Assembly: GCF_000485595.1 (NCBI RefSeq)
Contig: NW_014577660.1
Span: 91,308-155,307 of the forward strand
Direction of reading: 5' to 3'
From: Priapulus caudatus
Lineage: Eukaryota > Priapulida > Priapulimorpha > Priapulimorphida > Priapulidae
Length of the DNA: 64,000 nt
Part shown: piece by piece, positions 1 through 13,900 of the stretch
Numbering within the stretch: the stretch's first letter is position 1
Layout of the letters: each line of letters starts with the position of its first letter
Program-made: the position numbers and the translations under genes
Notes under the pieces: model-generated
The model's database searches: none
What the model saw: only the letters and a program-made list of their open reading frames with translations
Told to the model about the DNA's origin: nothing

Positions 1-1184
1 CTTAACACTACTACAGATTATGTTTTACTAGTAAACAATATATTAGTTTTAATTAACTAGTTTCTGCCAATTGTATACATTTCAAATGTGTTGAATTCGG
101 CATGACATCCACTTTAAATTTTACTGGGTACGTTTGACCTATGGAGCCTAAGAATAAGAGTGATAAATTCAGATGAATGAACTACATGTAAGAACAATTT
201 AGGTACATGGGGAGGTGTGCATTTATTGTAATCCCAAAGGATAATGCGAGTGTAGCTAATAAAATTATTTTAGTTAACTTGAATATTATTTATACGCTAC
301 TGCTACAGCTACGACTAATCCATACAACTCCCGAACCAGAGACACACAAGGGTGTATTGCCGTAACTGTTATATAAAATGACTTTTTTCCCCATTTGGCT
401 CCCATCGAGCATAGGGCCTCCTCAACTGCAATGCTTTGGTTCCCTTAACCAACTCTATATATAGCATAGCATAATTGGTTAATGTGTTGGTGCTCGTGGT
501 AACACTGCAATCTACTATAATGCAAAAGTGCTAATCCTGGTATAAGGTAGGCGATTCATTCATTCTGTCTTTGCATCGCGATACATATCGTATCGTGACC
601 CTAGTGTATCGTTACACCTCTAATATCCAGTAACATCTATCGCCTCGCTACTAAACACCCCTAGTAACGTAACAGGTGACTGGTATTGGTAATGTAACTG
701 GTAACGTAATTGCAGATCGATTTATAGCAAATCAATGTACAAGCAAATCAATTTATTGATTAGCATTGCTAATCTGGACCAGTGACATGATTGATTACAT
801 AAAATACATAGTCACATGATAGTGACTGTTATTATTATTAATAATATTATTAACCCTTGCCTTGGTAGTATATATCACTAGAGTGATATATAAGCAAGTT
901 ATAAATAAACTTTCAGGAAACAGTTGACAGGTATAAATTATAATACAGTAATAGTATTAGAAATAGTGTACAAAAACTACACAAATTTTCATTGTAGAGC
1001 AGATCACTGACAGCAAAATCAAGCCCCCCCGCCATCTTCCCACACCACGCCCAGACTACTGCGTAGTATAAGTGTCCGTGCGCGTGCGTGTCTGCATCAC
1101 GCATGTACGCTGTATCGTGATTCGGGAGCGTGGTATGTACTAATGTAGTGAGTGTAGGCACAGGCACTTGGAGCGTTTCAATAA
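1..1184. other. AT-rich flank without recognisable gene
   Basis: No exon-like similarity was seen on either strand. It contains gtaac-rich short repeats near 655-710, a 20-base palindrome of the tatcact/agtgata type near 870, and at 1158-1176 a copy of the foldback tip CACAGGCACTTGGAGCG that recurs at 3704-3723, 4958 and 7933. Confidence 0.5.
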
Positions 1185-2065
1185 ATGAAAGTGTCAATGA
1201 CACTGTAGCTCACCACAAATAACGTTTTTATAATATTCAGATTTATGCACTGCCTAAAAGCGGAGCTCCCGATGTGTAACGTGTAAGATTGAGAGGATAC
1301 GCTTATTCCACGTAGCTGCTATGTACCACGTGACAATGGTGTTTACCTGCCCATAACACAACTTTTGTCAAAGGTAAATTTATGGCATGGAAGTGTTTAC
1401 TTCGTATGAGTTTTTCTAGGCGGTAGCACACGGTTGCCATCTGTATATCGCAATAATAATTTATAAACCAAAATGAATCACAATTTGTGACAGTAGATGG
1501 CGCTATACCCGCTTTGTAGCGATGGCGTTCGAAATAAATAGGTTATGCTGTGTTCCGACATGTTTTGTAAAACTTTACTCCAATATAGACGTTTTATCGG
1601 CAGGGTGGAGAGGAAATACCAATTTTGCATTAAAGATATTGTCAGTGAAATCTTGTAAAACGAACCAGACGAGTGTGACACCACAGACTGTTTGTTATCT
1701 GCGTTTTTTGCATAAATTGCATAAACCTACTTAATTTGCATAATTTTTTTTTTAAATATCAAAACCCCTAGCCCTTATTCATTCACATACCAAAAATGAG
1801 CAAAATCCGTTGAACCTGAACTGATTAATGGCAATTCCCATTTTTGCCAAAAAATTGCCGTGGCTCGAAAGTACGTCGACTGGCATGCTCCAAAATAGGA
1901 CGTTCCATATGGGAGCATAGCGTTAACAACTATACCCAATTTCAAACATGTGGGTAAAACAGTTCCTGAGTTATCGTTGACCGAAGCGAAATGTTGACGG
2001 ACGGACGGACGGACGTACGACGACCCATGGCAATAGCTCAGCTTGACGATGTCAAGGTGAGCTAA
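1185..2065 (-). mobile_element. Helentron/HINE-like element, family 1, copy A
   Basis: On the minus strand it starts TTAGCTCACCTTGAC and ends with palindrome AGTGTCATTGACACT plus TTCAT. An ACGG-type tetranucleotide run lies near the 5' end. It is non-coding; small open frames in it do not resemble proteins. It sits directly beside a foldback tip at 1158-1184. Confidence 0.7.
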
Positions 2066-2249
2066 ATATACGCAATGGCTACGCGTCCGGAACCGGTCGC
2101 CTAGCCTCCAGGCAACGCATCCGGACATCCACTTACAGTGATCGCGCGCCTCGCGTACACGCATGATTGCGCAACGGGGATGCTCTGCTGATTGTCAAAA
2201 ATATACAATATATTATGCACTGCTGCCGTCTATCCTTTCATCCGTCCTC

Positions 2250-2315
2250 TCTCGCTCTCTCTCTCTCTTTCACACACACAAGCACAGCTCTATCTCTCTC
2301 ACACACACCTCTAGC

Positions 2316-2351
<36 letters not shown>

Positions 2352-2422
2352 GTGCACAAACACACGTGCACACACACACGTGCACACACACGCACGCACG
2401 AACACACGCACGCACGCACACA

Positions 2423-2454
<32 letters not shown>

Positions 2455-2560
2455 CGTGCACACACACACATACACTCATCTAGCTCTCTCTCGCTCACGC
2501 ATACACACACATACACATTCCCTCTCTCTCTCTTTCATGCACACACACACACTCGGCAAT
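2250..2560. repeat. CT and CA microsatellite block
   Basis: Mixed (CT)n, (CA)n and (GCAC)n runs. The long open frames of Thr/His or Ser/Leu repeats on both strands are a by-product of the dinucleotide repeats. Confidence 0.97.
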
Positions 2561-2599
2561 CAGCAGAGCGTACCGTTGCGCAATTATGCGTGTACGTGT

Positions 2600-3360
2600 C
2601 GCAAGATCACTGTGTGAGATGGATGTCTGGCAGGCCTCGAATTAAAGCGACAGACAGGCGGCAAGGCAATTTTTGGGGATGTGAAAAATTGCCTTGAATT
2701 TCTCTAAAATGGATGGCACCGAGGCAATTGTTAAAAGGCGATCAAGGCAACTCTCACAATTTGAGAAGGCACCAAGGCCATTGGTTATGGAAAGCTTTGT
2801 GTCATCTGTATGAATTCTACTAAAATTTCTCTAAGAATTTACTGCAACTTAGCAAGCAAGCTACACACCGTAAAAGATCAACATGGCCATATTCTTGCGC
2901 GAGTGTCGTTTCCGCGCGCTTTAAATCGCACGCCGGCCGAGTCAGGGCGTGCAGCATTTTAAAATTCGTGTTCGCTACCACGGGCATACCACGGGTGCAA
3001 CTAATTTATCGGATCGTCTACCTGCAGCGGTTGCAGCAATACCACGTATATTGTTTTTAAACGCCGTAGAACGGTATATCGGCGCTCCGCTCTGCTAGAG
3101 AATTGTAGCACGCTCTGCGACAAACAGTGCGGGGCCGCAATCCAAGTCTAGCCAGTAGCAGATTGGCACCGACGGCAATTACAGAAAGGGCAGGGCGGGG
3201 TCACTGGCGCGGTCGCGTTGGATTTTCAGGCGGCAGTAACGGCAATTGTAGGGGCACCGCCGGCATATTGCGCGGTGCCTGTCGGTTAATTCGACCTGAT
3301 GTCTCGGACACGTAGCCTAGGCGGCTGCCCGTCCGAAACCGGTCGCGTAGCCGACGGCCT
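2600..3360. other. Unannotated region
   Basis: It has short repeats of ggcaa/gcaatt near 2660-2790 and a CpG-richer stretch at 2895-3350. I see no gene. Confidence 0.4.
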
Positions 3361-3361
3361 A

Positions 3362-3702
3362 AAAATACAATGCTAAATAAATACGAAATCTATTTACTAC
3401 CAAAAGTCTTAATGTTTCTCTACTCTCTTTCACCTATTATTGCCGACAGTTTCCTCTAAATGCTGTCCAAATGCTCATCTGCAACACACGCTGGCTGCCG
3501 CATGCTAGCTGCTGCACACTGACACATAAATATAGTCTTTATATTTATGTGTCAGTGTGCAGCAGCTAGCGTGCGGCAGCCAGCGTGTGTTGCAACTTGC
3601 AGATGAGCATTTGGACGGCAATAACAGGTGAAAGAGAGTAGAGAAACATTAAGACTTCGGTAGTAAATAGATTTCGTATTTATTTAGCATTATATTTTAT
3701 TG
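3362..3702. repeat. Near-perfect 340-base palindrome (foldback)
   Basis: The two arms of about 165 bases meet near 3535. They share sequence with the outer arms of the larger foldback at 4958-7933, including the aaacattaagact and cagtgtgcagcagctag stretches. It continues outwards to the tip CAAGTGCCTGTG at 3712-3723. Confidence 0.93.
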
Positions 3703-3784
3703 GAACGCTCCAAGTGCCTGTGACTGTGAGTGTGAGTGTAGGGCTGACTCGCTGCCAGCGCAGCAGTGGAGCAGACATGTGCTG

Positions 3785-4315
3785 ATGTGGGCGTGTACCG
3801 TAGACGTAGTATTTGGACGCTCGCCCGAAACTGGACGCTCCCAAGTGCGCATGCACGCAGGCACCTCTTGAGTCTTGTTTTGCAAGGGCGCATGCGCAGC
3901 ATGCACAGTAGTCATCTGCACATCTCGCCCATTGAAAACGGTCGCAATAAACAAACATGGCGGCCAACCCGGTCACTCATAGAAACGTTTGATTGAAACA
4001 ATTTGCAATGTAGTAAGTTAGTAAGACTGTGTTATGTGTGTCAGGTTACAAAGCGAAACAAAAAGAAAACAAAAGAGCATGGCTACTATTTCCGGTGCAA
4101 ATCCACTTTAGGCACCTTGGCTTAGGTATCACGAAGTGATGCACAGATTTCTGTGTATCATCAAGTGATCAACTGATTCCCTATTTCCTACAGCCCTGCA
4201 AAACAATATTCAAACAAAAAGAAAACAAGAGAAAAACAAAAGAGCATGCGCGCATGCGCACTTAGGAATGTCCAGTTTCGGGCGAGCGTCCAAATACTAC
4301 GGTACAGGCGCAAGC
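3785..4315. repeat. Foldback MITE, ~65-base arms
   Basis: The stretch around 3788-3860 (tatttggacgctcgcccgaa) returns inverted at 4245-4310. The interior has A-rich runs ending in aaaagagcatg. No coding content was seen. Confidence 0.75.
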
Positions 4316-4843
4316 CCACTTTCCTGCGCCCAGCATTGCGGCCACTAACCTCCAAAATCCCTGACATGTGTTTGCGGATCACTTAACAAATTATTAAATA
4401 ATATATTTGACAGTTACTTCATACTTGTTTATTTAATGTCTGTGTTTACGCACGTTACCGTGTTCGAACTTCGCACGCTGTATCTTGTTGTGTATCTTGG
4501 AGGTGTCTGGTTTTCTATAGAACATGGAAGGAACTTAGGAAGGACATCAACATTTGTTATTGACATAATGAAAATATAGCTTATTGTTTTTAATAATCTT
4601 ATTGTACTATTACTTTAAATGATATATTAACTCAAATATTTTAATTTTATACTAATTTTAAAATACTACATATGTAGGCATGGCATAATCCGATCTTGAT
4701 TTTTACACTAGCCAACCAGCCTCAATTTCGGTAGGACTTTACCTCGCCATATCATCTTGTGTGTGTTTTCAACTTTGTATTTTAAAGTGTTTTTCGTCAA
4801 AATTGTTACATAGTCGTCGTTCATAAGACTTAATTAAATCATA

Positions 4844-4904
4844 ATGTCTGGAAAACAAGACCAAGTTATTGTTCTAGAGCCGTCAACAGAATTAAGATTT
4901 AAAG
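4844..4904 (+). CDS. VAPB: VAP coding exon 1
   Basis: Residues 1-20 plus one base of Gly21. The donor is AAAG|gtaagt. It encodes the N-terminal strand ending LRFK, equivalent to human LKFK/LKFR. The exon ends in phase 1, matching exon 2. Any 5' untranslated exon further upstream could not be placed. Confidence 0.93.
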
Positions 4905-7900
4905 GTAAGTTAGTAAGGCTAGAAATTAGGATGCCCACGTAGACTCGCAGACACGGTCACAGGCACTTGTAATTGTATTTCACTATTTGTAACGTCTCAA
5001 TAAAAAAATATAATGGTAAATAAACACGAAATGTATTTACTACCAAAGTCTTAATGTTTCTCTACTCTATTTCGCCTATAAGTATAATCACCTGTAAATG
5101 CCTGTCAAATGCTCATCTGCAACACACAAGTAGTACTACTACTACTACTAGTAGTAGTAGTAGTAGATACAATAATGTAACCCAAACCCTATCCTCTTGG
5201 GTTTGGGTTACATTATTGTATCTATACTACTAGTACTAGTAGTAGTAGTACTAGTAGTATGTATACAGTATAGCTCTAGTACTATAGCCCGCGTACATTG
5301 ACTGCTGCAGGCGCAGGGCTATAGCACATTGTCAGTTGGAAATGGCATCAACACCGGTTCCCAAAGTTTCCACGAAAATCGCTTTACAAAACGCAAAATG
5401 ATCGGGCTTTTTAACACTTATCTATCAACATGGACATCTCACCTATCTTTTTGAACACTTTCCACAACTTTACACCAGGTATTTATGCATTTATTCCTCA
5501 AAGTGCCAGCACTACTTCCAAATTCCGTTTGAAATGCTGTGAGTGCACGGGGCAAACACATGGCCAGCTACACTGTGGCAGGCTATGATGCAGCTACATT
5601 TCGGGTGACGTCACGCGTGCACATAGCTCTAGTACTATAGCCCACGTACATTGACTGCCGCAGGGCTATAGAACATTGTCGGCTGGATTTTGCAGCAACA
5701 CCGGGTCCCGACAGGTCCCACTCAAATATGGCTTACAAAACGCGGAAAATGATCGGGATTTTTTAACACTTATTTATCTACATGGACATCTCACCTATCT
5801 TTTTGAACCCTTTCCACAACTTTACACCATGTATTTATCCTTTTATTACTCAAAGTCAGCACTACTGGCATTCCCGTTTCAAATATTCTGGCGTGCGAAC
5901 GCGTGACGTTTTTCCGCGATCGCGGAAAATCACTGTCCCTACACCGGTTTCCGACAGGTCCCACTCAAAATGGCTAACAAAACGGAAAATGATCGGGCTT
6001 TTTATTACGCGTTCGCACGCCAGAATATTTGAAACGGGAATGCCAGTAGTGCTGACTTTGAGTAATAAAAGGATAAATACATGGTGTAAAGTTGTGGAAA
6101 GGGTTCAAAAAGATAGGTGAGATGTCCATGTAGATAAATAAGTGTTAAAAAGCCCGAATATTTTCCGTTTTGTGAGCCATTTTGAGTGAGACCTGTCGGG
6201 ACCCGGTGTTACTGCAAAATCCAGCCGACAATGTTCTATAGCCCTGCGGCAGTCGATGTACGCGGGCTATAGTACTAGCGCTAGCGTGCACACAGCATTT
6301 CAAACAGAATTTGGAAGTAGTGCTTACTTTGTGGAATAAAAAGATAAATACATGGTGTAAAGTTGTGTAAAATGTTCAATAAGATAGGTGAGATGTCCAC
6401 GTAGATAGATAAGTGTTAAAAAGCTCGATCATTTTGCGTTTTGTAAAGCGATTTTTCGTGGGAACTTTGGGAACTGGTGTTGATGCTATTTCCAGCTGAC
6501 AATGTGCTATAGCCCTGCGGCAGTCAATGTACGCGGGCTATAGTACTAGAGCTATAGTATTTAGTACAAGTGTACTACTATAGTAGTACACTGCACGCTA
6601 GCTGCTGCACACTGACACATAAATATATCGCTGTGGCTATATGCCTGGCAGCCGGGCACGGTCTTTGATTTCCCAAATGCCCGGCAGTTCCTAACCCTAA
6701 CCCTAACCCTTGTTTACTTGAGATAACACTGAAAATTACAAACTGCCGGGCATTTAGGAAATCGAAGACCGTGCCCGGCAGCCGTCAGATATATGCCGGC
6801 TGCCGGGCGATATAGCCACTCTGTAAATATATAGCAAGTAGGAAAGCGTGCTGCCAAAATTCGCTCGACGCTCACTTGATTTCACACGAGTACAACACAA
6901 ACATTCAACCATGCTACTCCATCTTTGTTTCTATTTGAAGGGCAGTGTTCACTTGTTATAAAAACATACTGGCTGTGTTCGTAACCGAGCTGTGTAACAC
7001 GAAATCACACAAAGCCTGACGAAATTCTTGCGTTTGCTTCCGTTGCGCAGTTTATGTAAAAGGCTGCAAGTACAGGGCTATAGGCGGCACACTGCATTTT
7101 GGGAAACTACCACGCTGCTTTCCAACTCCCGTACGAGCCTCGTCGAAGCCGCCAGTGGAGCGTTGCAATAATGCGGTGTAGTATCGTAGATATAGAATCT
7201 GTAATATTTATAGTTAAGTTGAGCAGTTATTGTTTGATTTTGACACTAGGTGGCAGCAGGTCACAAGAGCTGAGGACAAGCTCAAGCAATACCGGGAAGC
7301 GGGAATATCATTATTGGTTTTGGTTGGTAGAGTTGTGTATGTCTTTTGGGGTCCAGGAAATCGAACAGAAATCGGTCACTCACATTAAAAGCATGAACCA
7401 GTAAAACTCAGCTAATGTGTCTTCAGTGTTATTTGTTTTGGACATTCAAACATTACATGCGGCGCAAAAATGAGGTCACGAAAAGCGCCGGTGGGTGTTT
7501 CCTGATTCCGACAGCCATTTACATAAACTGCGCAACGGGAGCGAACGCGAGAATTTCGTCATGCTTTGTGTGATTTTGCGTGACACAGTTCGGTTACGAA
7601 CACAGACAGAATGTTTTTATAACAAATGAACACTGTTCTTCAAATAGAAACAAAGATGGAGTGGAATGGTTGAATATTTGTCTTGTATTCGTGTGAAATC
7701 AAGCGAGCGTCGAGCGAATTTTGGCAGCATGCTTTTTTACCTGCTATATATATTTATGTGTCAGTGTGCAGCAGCTAGCGTGCGGTGTACTTGTGTGTTG
7801 CAGATGAGCATTTGACCGGCATTTACAGGTGATTATAGGTGAAATAGAGTAGAGAAACATTAAGACTTTGGTAGTAAATACATTTCGTGTTTGTTTACCT

Positions 7901-10900
7901 TTTTTTTTTATTGAGACGTTCCAAGTGCCTGTGGACTTGCCCACAAACACAGTCTACAGACTGGAAAATGAACTTGGCACGTCATCTTTCACTCGGTGAG
8001 GAACAAGCCGAGTCGAGTGTATAAAGATATATACTGCTACTACTACTATAAATAGGCAGTCGATGTCCTTGGTTTGACTGACAGCAGTTTCTGTAGTATG
8101 TTGTTGCCTGGGCTGGACCTACTTCTGACTCACTCACTCAGTTATATGCAACTTCAACTTGTGACAGTAGGAAGCAGTATTTGAATTCGTTTTCAAATCA
8201 CATATGTTTCGTTTGTTAATCATGAAAAATTCAATATTATAATGCTCTAAAATTACAGAATGTTTAGAAACCTCTATCCTAAAAGATAGAGTTGAAAGAC
8301 TTTTCATATTATTAATTTTTAATGTGCACTGATCAAGATCAATATCACTGGCAAGTCTGCTTTCCCCACGACGATCACGCTACAGCACATATATATATAA
8401 CGCATGTAACACAGGTGGTGTGGGTGTGCATGCATGCATGCGTGCGTGTGTTGTAGCATGAGTTTGTTTGGTGGGGACAGAACTGATCACGCTGCCAATA
8501 ATTCCAACTATAATTCTGAGCAATAATAATGCATGTTGGCTATTTTTGAGCAGATAAAAGATTTTGAAAGGACATAGTACAGTACATAAAACACTAGCAC
8601 AGTAGCATAAAACACATGTGACAGTATATTGTAAAATTAAAGGCTCCACTCCATTCTGATCAGGTAAGTTTCTTGAACATGTTGAATGTGAATTATGAAG
8701 CGGTTGTGTAGTTAGGTATTTCTGCTTTACGTAATACGTAATTCACCTTTTCATAAAGGAGAAACTTTCCTGATGTAGAAACTGTCACTGTTGGAAGTGA
8801 CTTGCAATAGGTCAAGTCACATCATTACAGTATAACAGCTAACACATAGTTACTCTATATACAGTTGTTGGGTACTAAAAGAAAATTCATGCATTGGTTT
8901 TCCCTTTATGTTTAATCACTAAACTTTGTGTAAGTTGATTTTTAACCAACATTGCAAACATGCTTATGAAAGTAATTTCAAATACAAAGTAATGTTTATA
9001 TCTGGGCTCCCTCTGGATGTTTTAAAGTTTGAGCCAAGACTTGAACCACCTTGGAATGGAAAACTATAGCCATTGTTCACTTTATCGTATATATATATAT
9101 ATGCTAAGCAAGGCATAAAACGGTGATGGGTATCAGAAAATAGGTGTACGAAAATATTTTATGGCACGACACTGCAATTTGCCGATTTCATTAGTCAATC
9201 GTAATTTTGTGAGCAGTTAAATCAATTGCTAATTGTAGTCACCACTTAGGGTAAAATCACCACTGTTATTTATTTATTGCATGTTGTGAAGGTGGCGAAC
9301 GCTAGTGGTAGCCCTGTATATGATACGTGACAATAAATGTGCCAACTTACCAGATCATAAATTCCCACACATGTAATCTTCTATTTCGCAAAACGAATTT
9401 CTCTAACAGAGCTGTCGTTACTGACAAGATAAGGATTCGTTTTGCAAATAGTTAGTGCTTGTAGTTTGTGTTGGGTTAAACTTTTTAATTTGGGTGACTG
9501 ATTGAGTACTTAATGTTATTTCTTGTGATAAAATGTTTACTATGTACTTCCTTGATCCAAAGTTTTTTTCTACCTCCAGTTGCAGGAAGGTGTAAAAATA
9601 GGATTAAAAGAATATTCAGTGGGCAATAAAGATTGTAAAAATATTGTCAACACTATTAGATTTGTATTTTTTGTTTCATCATATTACTATAACTTTTGCT
9701 GATATATAAGTATTTATGCATAGCAGCTATTAGCATAAAACAGCTGCCAACTATCATTGTGCCAACCATCATCATCATATCATTGTGTATTGGTTGGATG
9801 TTTATTATTGCATAACCTTGTATGAGAGTAAATGTTATGGTCTGCCTGGTACAATTTATGCAAATAAATTTATGTTAATAAGACCTCTTATACATTTTAA
9901 ATCATTGAAGTGATATGCTTCTGTTGTGAGTCCGTTATGGTAGCTAGACCTATGTATAATTGCTCAGACAATCTCTCATTGTTAGCTTATAATCCTTATG
10001 TCAACAGATAACTTTTTATTTGTTCTAATGCATTGACGTTAAGATTGTATATAAACAGCTTGGCTATCGAGTAATTTCAGTTGATTTGTGTTTGGTTAGT
10101 TGAAATTAAAACCCTGACTGCAAATTGTCACAAAGTTTTAGCTGTACATACATACCATCTGACAAGAGCAACAATATCTGCAGCAATATTATCAAGACCC
10201 CTCACCTGTATGGTCTTTAATTTATTCATATTTTGCCCTATGTTCCTAAAAGATGTTCCTGGCTCAGGCTCATTTTAACTTGGTATGAAAACTCGCTTTC
10301 TATAACATGGTGATGATTTTTTCTTAGCCTATATTAGGTAACATATATTATTATACACACGTACAATAAAGAATAATATACTGTATAAATACCTCATGTA
10401 GTTAGCTCAACTCGAGTAGTTGGTCTCTACTGTAAAAAAAAGTTTAATTTATAGTTTTTAAGGCTGGATTTGTCATTCATGCCATCACGTCTCGAATCGT
10501 CTCCAAATTACTGTTCGTGTATTAATTGTTATATGTATATATATATATATCAAGAGCTAATAATACCTATTGAGCTAATAATAGGTATTATTAGCTCTTG
10601 ATATATATATATACGTACAATAAAGAATAATAGTATAATACTGTCACAATTACTGTGTAAATACCTCGTGTAGCCAGCCCAACTGGGGTAGTTGGTCTCT
10701 ACTGTAAAACGTTTTATTTGTAGTTATACAGGATTTGTTATTCATGCCATCACGTAACGAATCATCTCTGAATTACTGAAGTGCATTAATTGTTATTTTG
10801 TAGGTCCCTTCACAGACGTTGTGACAACCAATTTAAAACTGATCAACCCAACAGAAAAAAAGGTTTGCTTCAAGGTGAAAACGACCGCGCCAAAGCGCTA

Positions 10901-13900
10901 CTGTGTGCGGCCTAACAGTGGCATAATTTCTCCCAATGCTGATGTTTTAATATCAGGTAATCGCAGTAATACAAGTTATAGTCCCTACTTAATATTTGTC
11001 AAAATACTATTGTCCAATTTACTTAGGTTATATATATATATATACACACACAAGTTGTGTGCATGTGTGTACGCATATATATCCATGCATCATGTGATTT
11101 CCCAGTTAAATTGTATGGAATTTTAATTTACTACTGCATTACATAGGTGCAGGTATTTTATATTTCTTAAATCCCCATGGAGCAAATTTATCAGATGAAA
11201 ACGGACAAAAATACATCGAATTAAAATGCGTTTTATTCATCACAGATGAGCTAGATGTTTGTAGCATTAGGCGTACAAGGCTGTGTTTAACAGACCCTGA
11301 ACACTATTAATAATTAATTAGCAGTGTATTAATCATCAATTGCATGTAAAACATTAGTGGTCACAATGCCTCATTTTATTCATTTCAGTAATGCTGCAAC
11401 CCTTTGAATTTGATCCCAATGAGAAGAGCAAACACAAGTTTATGGTGCAGACAGTGTTTGCGGCCACGGATGATCCTGACCTGGAGACAGTGGTATGTAT
11501 ATAATTAAATAGAGTAAACAGTTGATTATTGGGCACAAATGCAGTGTGTTTCAATGGTATTTTCACGTGATTATGTATATTTTACACTGTGCCTACGTCT
11601 GTGACTCACCATGCCGACATGGAGCGTTTGTACGCAGCGACTTAATCTTTTGTATCTGTAAAGTTGTGTGCGTAGCATCTCCATGCGTGGCGATACCTGT
11701 GCGATGGTGTGATATGGCAAAGACTGATTCTAATGCATCATGTTGGTCATTGCTTGCTCTTTCAGTGGAGAGATGCGTCACCAGATCAGCTGATGGACAG
11801 CAAACTCAAGTGTGTGTTCATATTTCCTGTTGACTCGGCGCAGAATAATTTAGACGTGTCCTCATCTCCTGCACCTGCACCAGGTGTGGAGGAGATGAAG
11901 CCGAATGTGGCAAAGCTTAGTGAGGCAAGAGCCTCGCCCAAGGTGAGTCTCCTCCTGTGCGTGTGCATGCCTGCACGTCTGCCTGTTTGTGTGTGAGTGT
12001 GTCTGTACGCCTGCACCTGAAAGTCACGGTCTTGGACTATAAATTATATTGAATTTATGTGACAATTTTCAGTCGGGTTTATGAAAGGTTACTTGCGGTC
12101 AGTTTTCGTTGTAAACATAGGCTGTGTTGGTAATTTTATGTGTAATGAGCCTATTAACTCCGCATTGTAGACACTTGACCTTCACTTCACCATCCTATTG
12201 GCAATATTTATTGCCAGGCTTAACAGGGCTTTTCCAAGTTTTTGCGTGTACAGATATCGTATGTAATATATAGGTTCATTTTCAGGTAAACAACGTGGAG
12301 ACGGATCTAAGGAATGCAATGGCAGAAAATAAGAGATTGTTGTCAGAAATAGATGCTTTGAGGAAGGAAAACAAGACATGGAGGGTATGTCTACTGTCTT
12401 GGTTATTAGCTCGCCTTGACATCGTCAAGATGAGCTATTGCCATGGGGTGTCGTACGTCCGTCCGTCCGTCAAAATTTGGCTACGGTCAACGATAACTCA
12501 AGAACCGTTTGACCCACATGTTTCAAATTGCATATAGTTGTTACTCCTATGGCAGTATGGGAGAGGTTTGAAAGTCCTATTTTGGAGCACGCCAGTTTAC
12601 CTACATTCGAGCCACGTCCACTTTTTGACAAAAATAGAAATGGCCACAAGTCAGTTCAGGTTCAATGGGTTTTGCTCTTTTCTGGTATGTGAATTAATGA
12701 GGACTGGCCCCAAAACATATCACACAGGTTTTGATTTTTTTTTTTAAATGATGCAAATTAGGTAGATTTTGGCAATTTCACTATGCATTTAGAGTGTCTG
12801 CCTATGGTCAACGATAACTCAAGAACCGTTTGACCCACATGTTTCAAATTGAATACAGTTGTTACTCCTATGGGAGAGATTTGAGCTTCCTATTTTGGAG
12901 CACGCCAGTCGACCTACTTTTGAGCCACGCCAACTTTTTGGCAAAAATGAAAATGGCTATCTAAATTCATTCGATTTTGTTAAATTTTGGTATGTGAATG
13001 TGTAAGGCTAGCCCCAAAACAGTTGTTACTCCTATGGGAGAGATTACAACGTCCTATTACGTTTATTTCATCAAACTGGTCAACAACTCTACAATCATAC
13101 CTATATACGTGTAATATTGTGTTTTAGATTCTTCGTTACACTAATTTGACTGGAATATTTTATTGTTTTTATTTGCGTGATAATCGAAAACCAAAATGGC
13201 GATCATTTAGGCGTAGGACCATCTCTCGTCAAGATTTCAGACTTTTAGATCTGAAACATTTATTTTCGCATCAAAACTTATGCATATATCATTATCAAGA
13301 GTATATAATGGGAGATATGCTATATAATGGGAGCTATGCTATATAATATACTCTTGCTTTATATATCCCCCCTCCCTCTTCTATCACACCCAAGGTGAGC
13401 TACAGTGTCATTGACACTTTCATTACTTGGAGAAATTATGGTTATTCAATAGCACAACATATCACATAAACACATATCTTAGGCCGTTGTTAATTAATTA
13501 AACCTTTTGTATAATACCAAGCATGGCAAGAAGTGCTGGGTATTTGCACTCAAAAAAATTCTAACTATCATACTGAAAATTTAACTTAATTGTATCCCCC
13601 GCGACGAAGTCGGCGGGGATACTATGGTTTCATGTCTCCCCAGCCGCCGCCACTAACTATCATACTGAAAATTTAACTTAATTGTATCCCCCGCGACGAA
13701 GTCGGCGGGGATACTATGGTTTCATGTCTCCCCAGCCGCCGCCGCCGCAGACACTTTCCCTTCCGCTCTATAACTCGACCCCTAATTGACGTAGCGCTAC
13801 CAAACTTGGTATACTTACACATCTTTGGGAGAAGGTGAGCAGCGTACCAAAACCAGCTCACTGCGGCCTTCATTTGACCTTTACCTTGACCTTGATCATA

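Noticed and set aside
2163-2697. Long open frames of Thr/His or Ser/Leu repeats on both strands
   Set aside because: They are translations of CT and CA microsatellites; the same applies to 52537-53097 and 62364-62845.
5676-6120. Overlapping open frames of 76 and 112 codons
   Set aside because: They cross the centre of a palindrome, so frame and inverse mirror each other. No protein family resemblance and no splice context.
12295-12537. 80-codon frame including VAP exon 5
   Set aside because: Only 12286-12384 is exon. The rest reads through the donor into a Helentron-like element.
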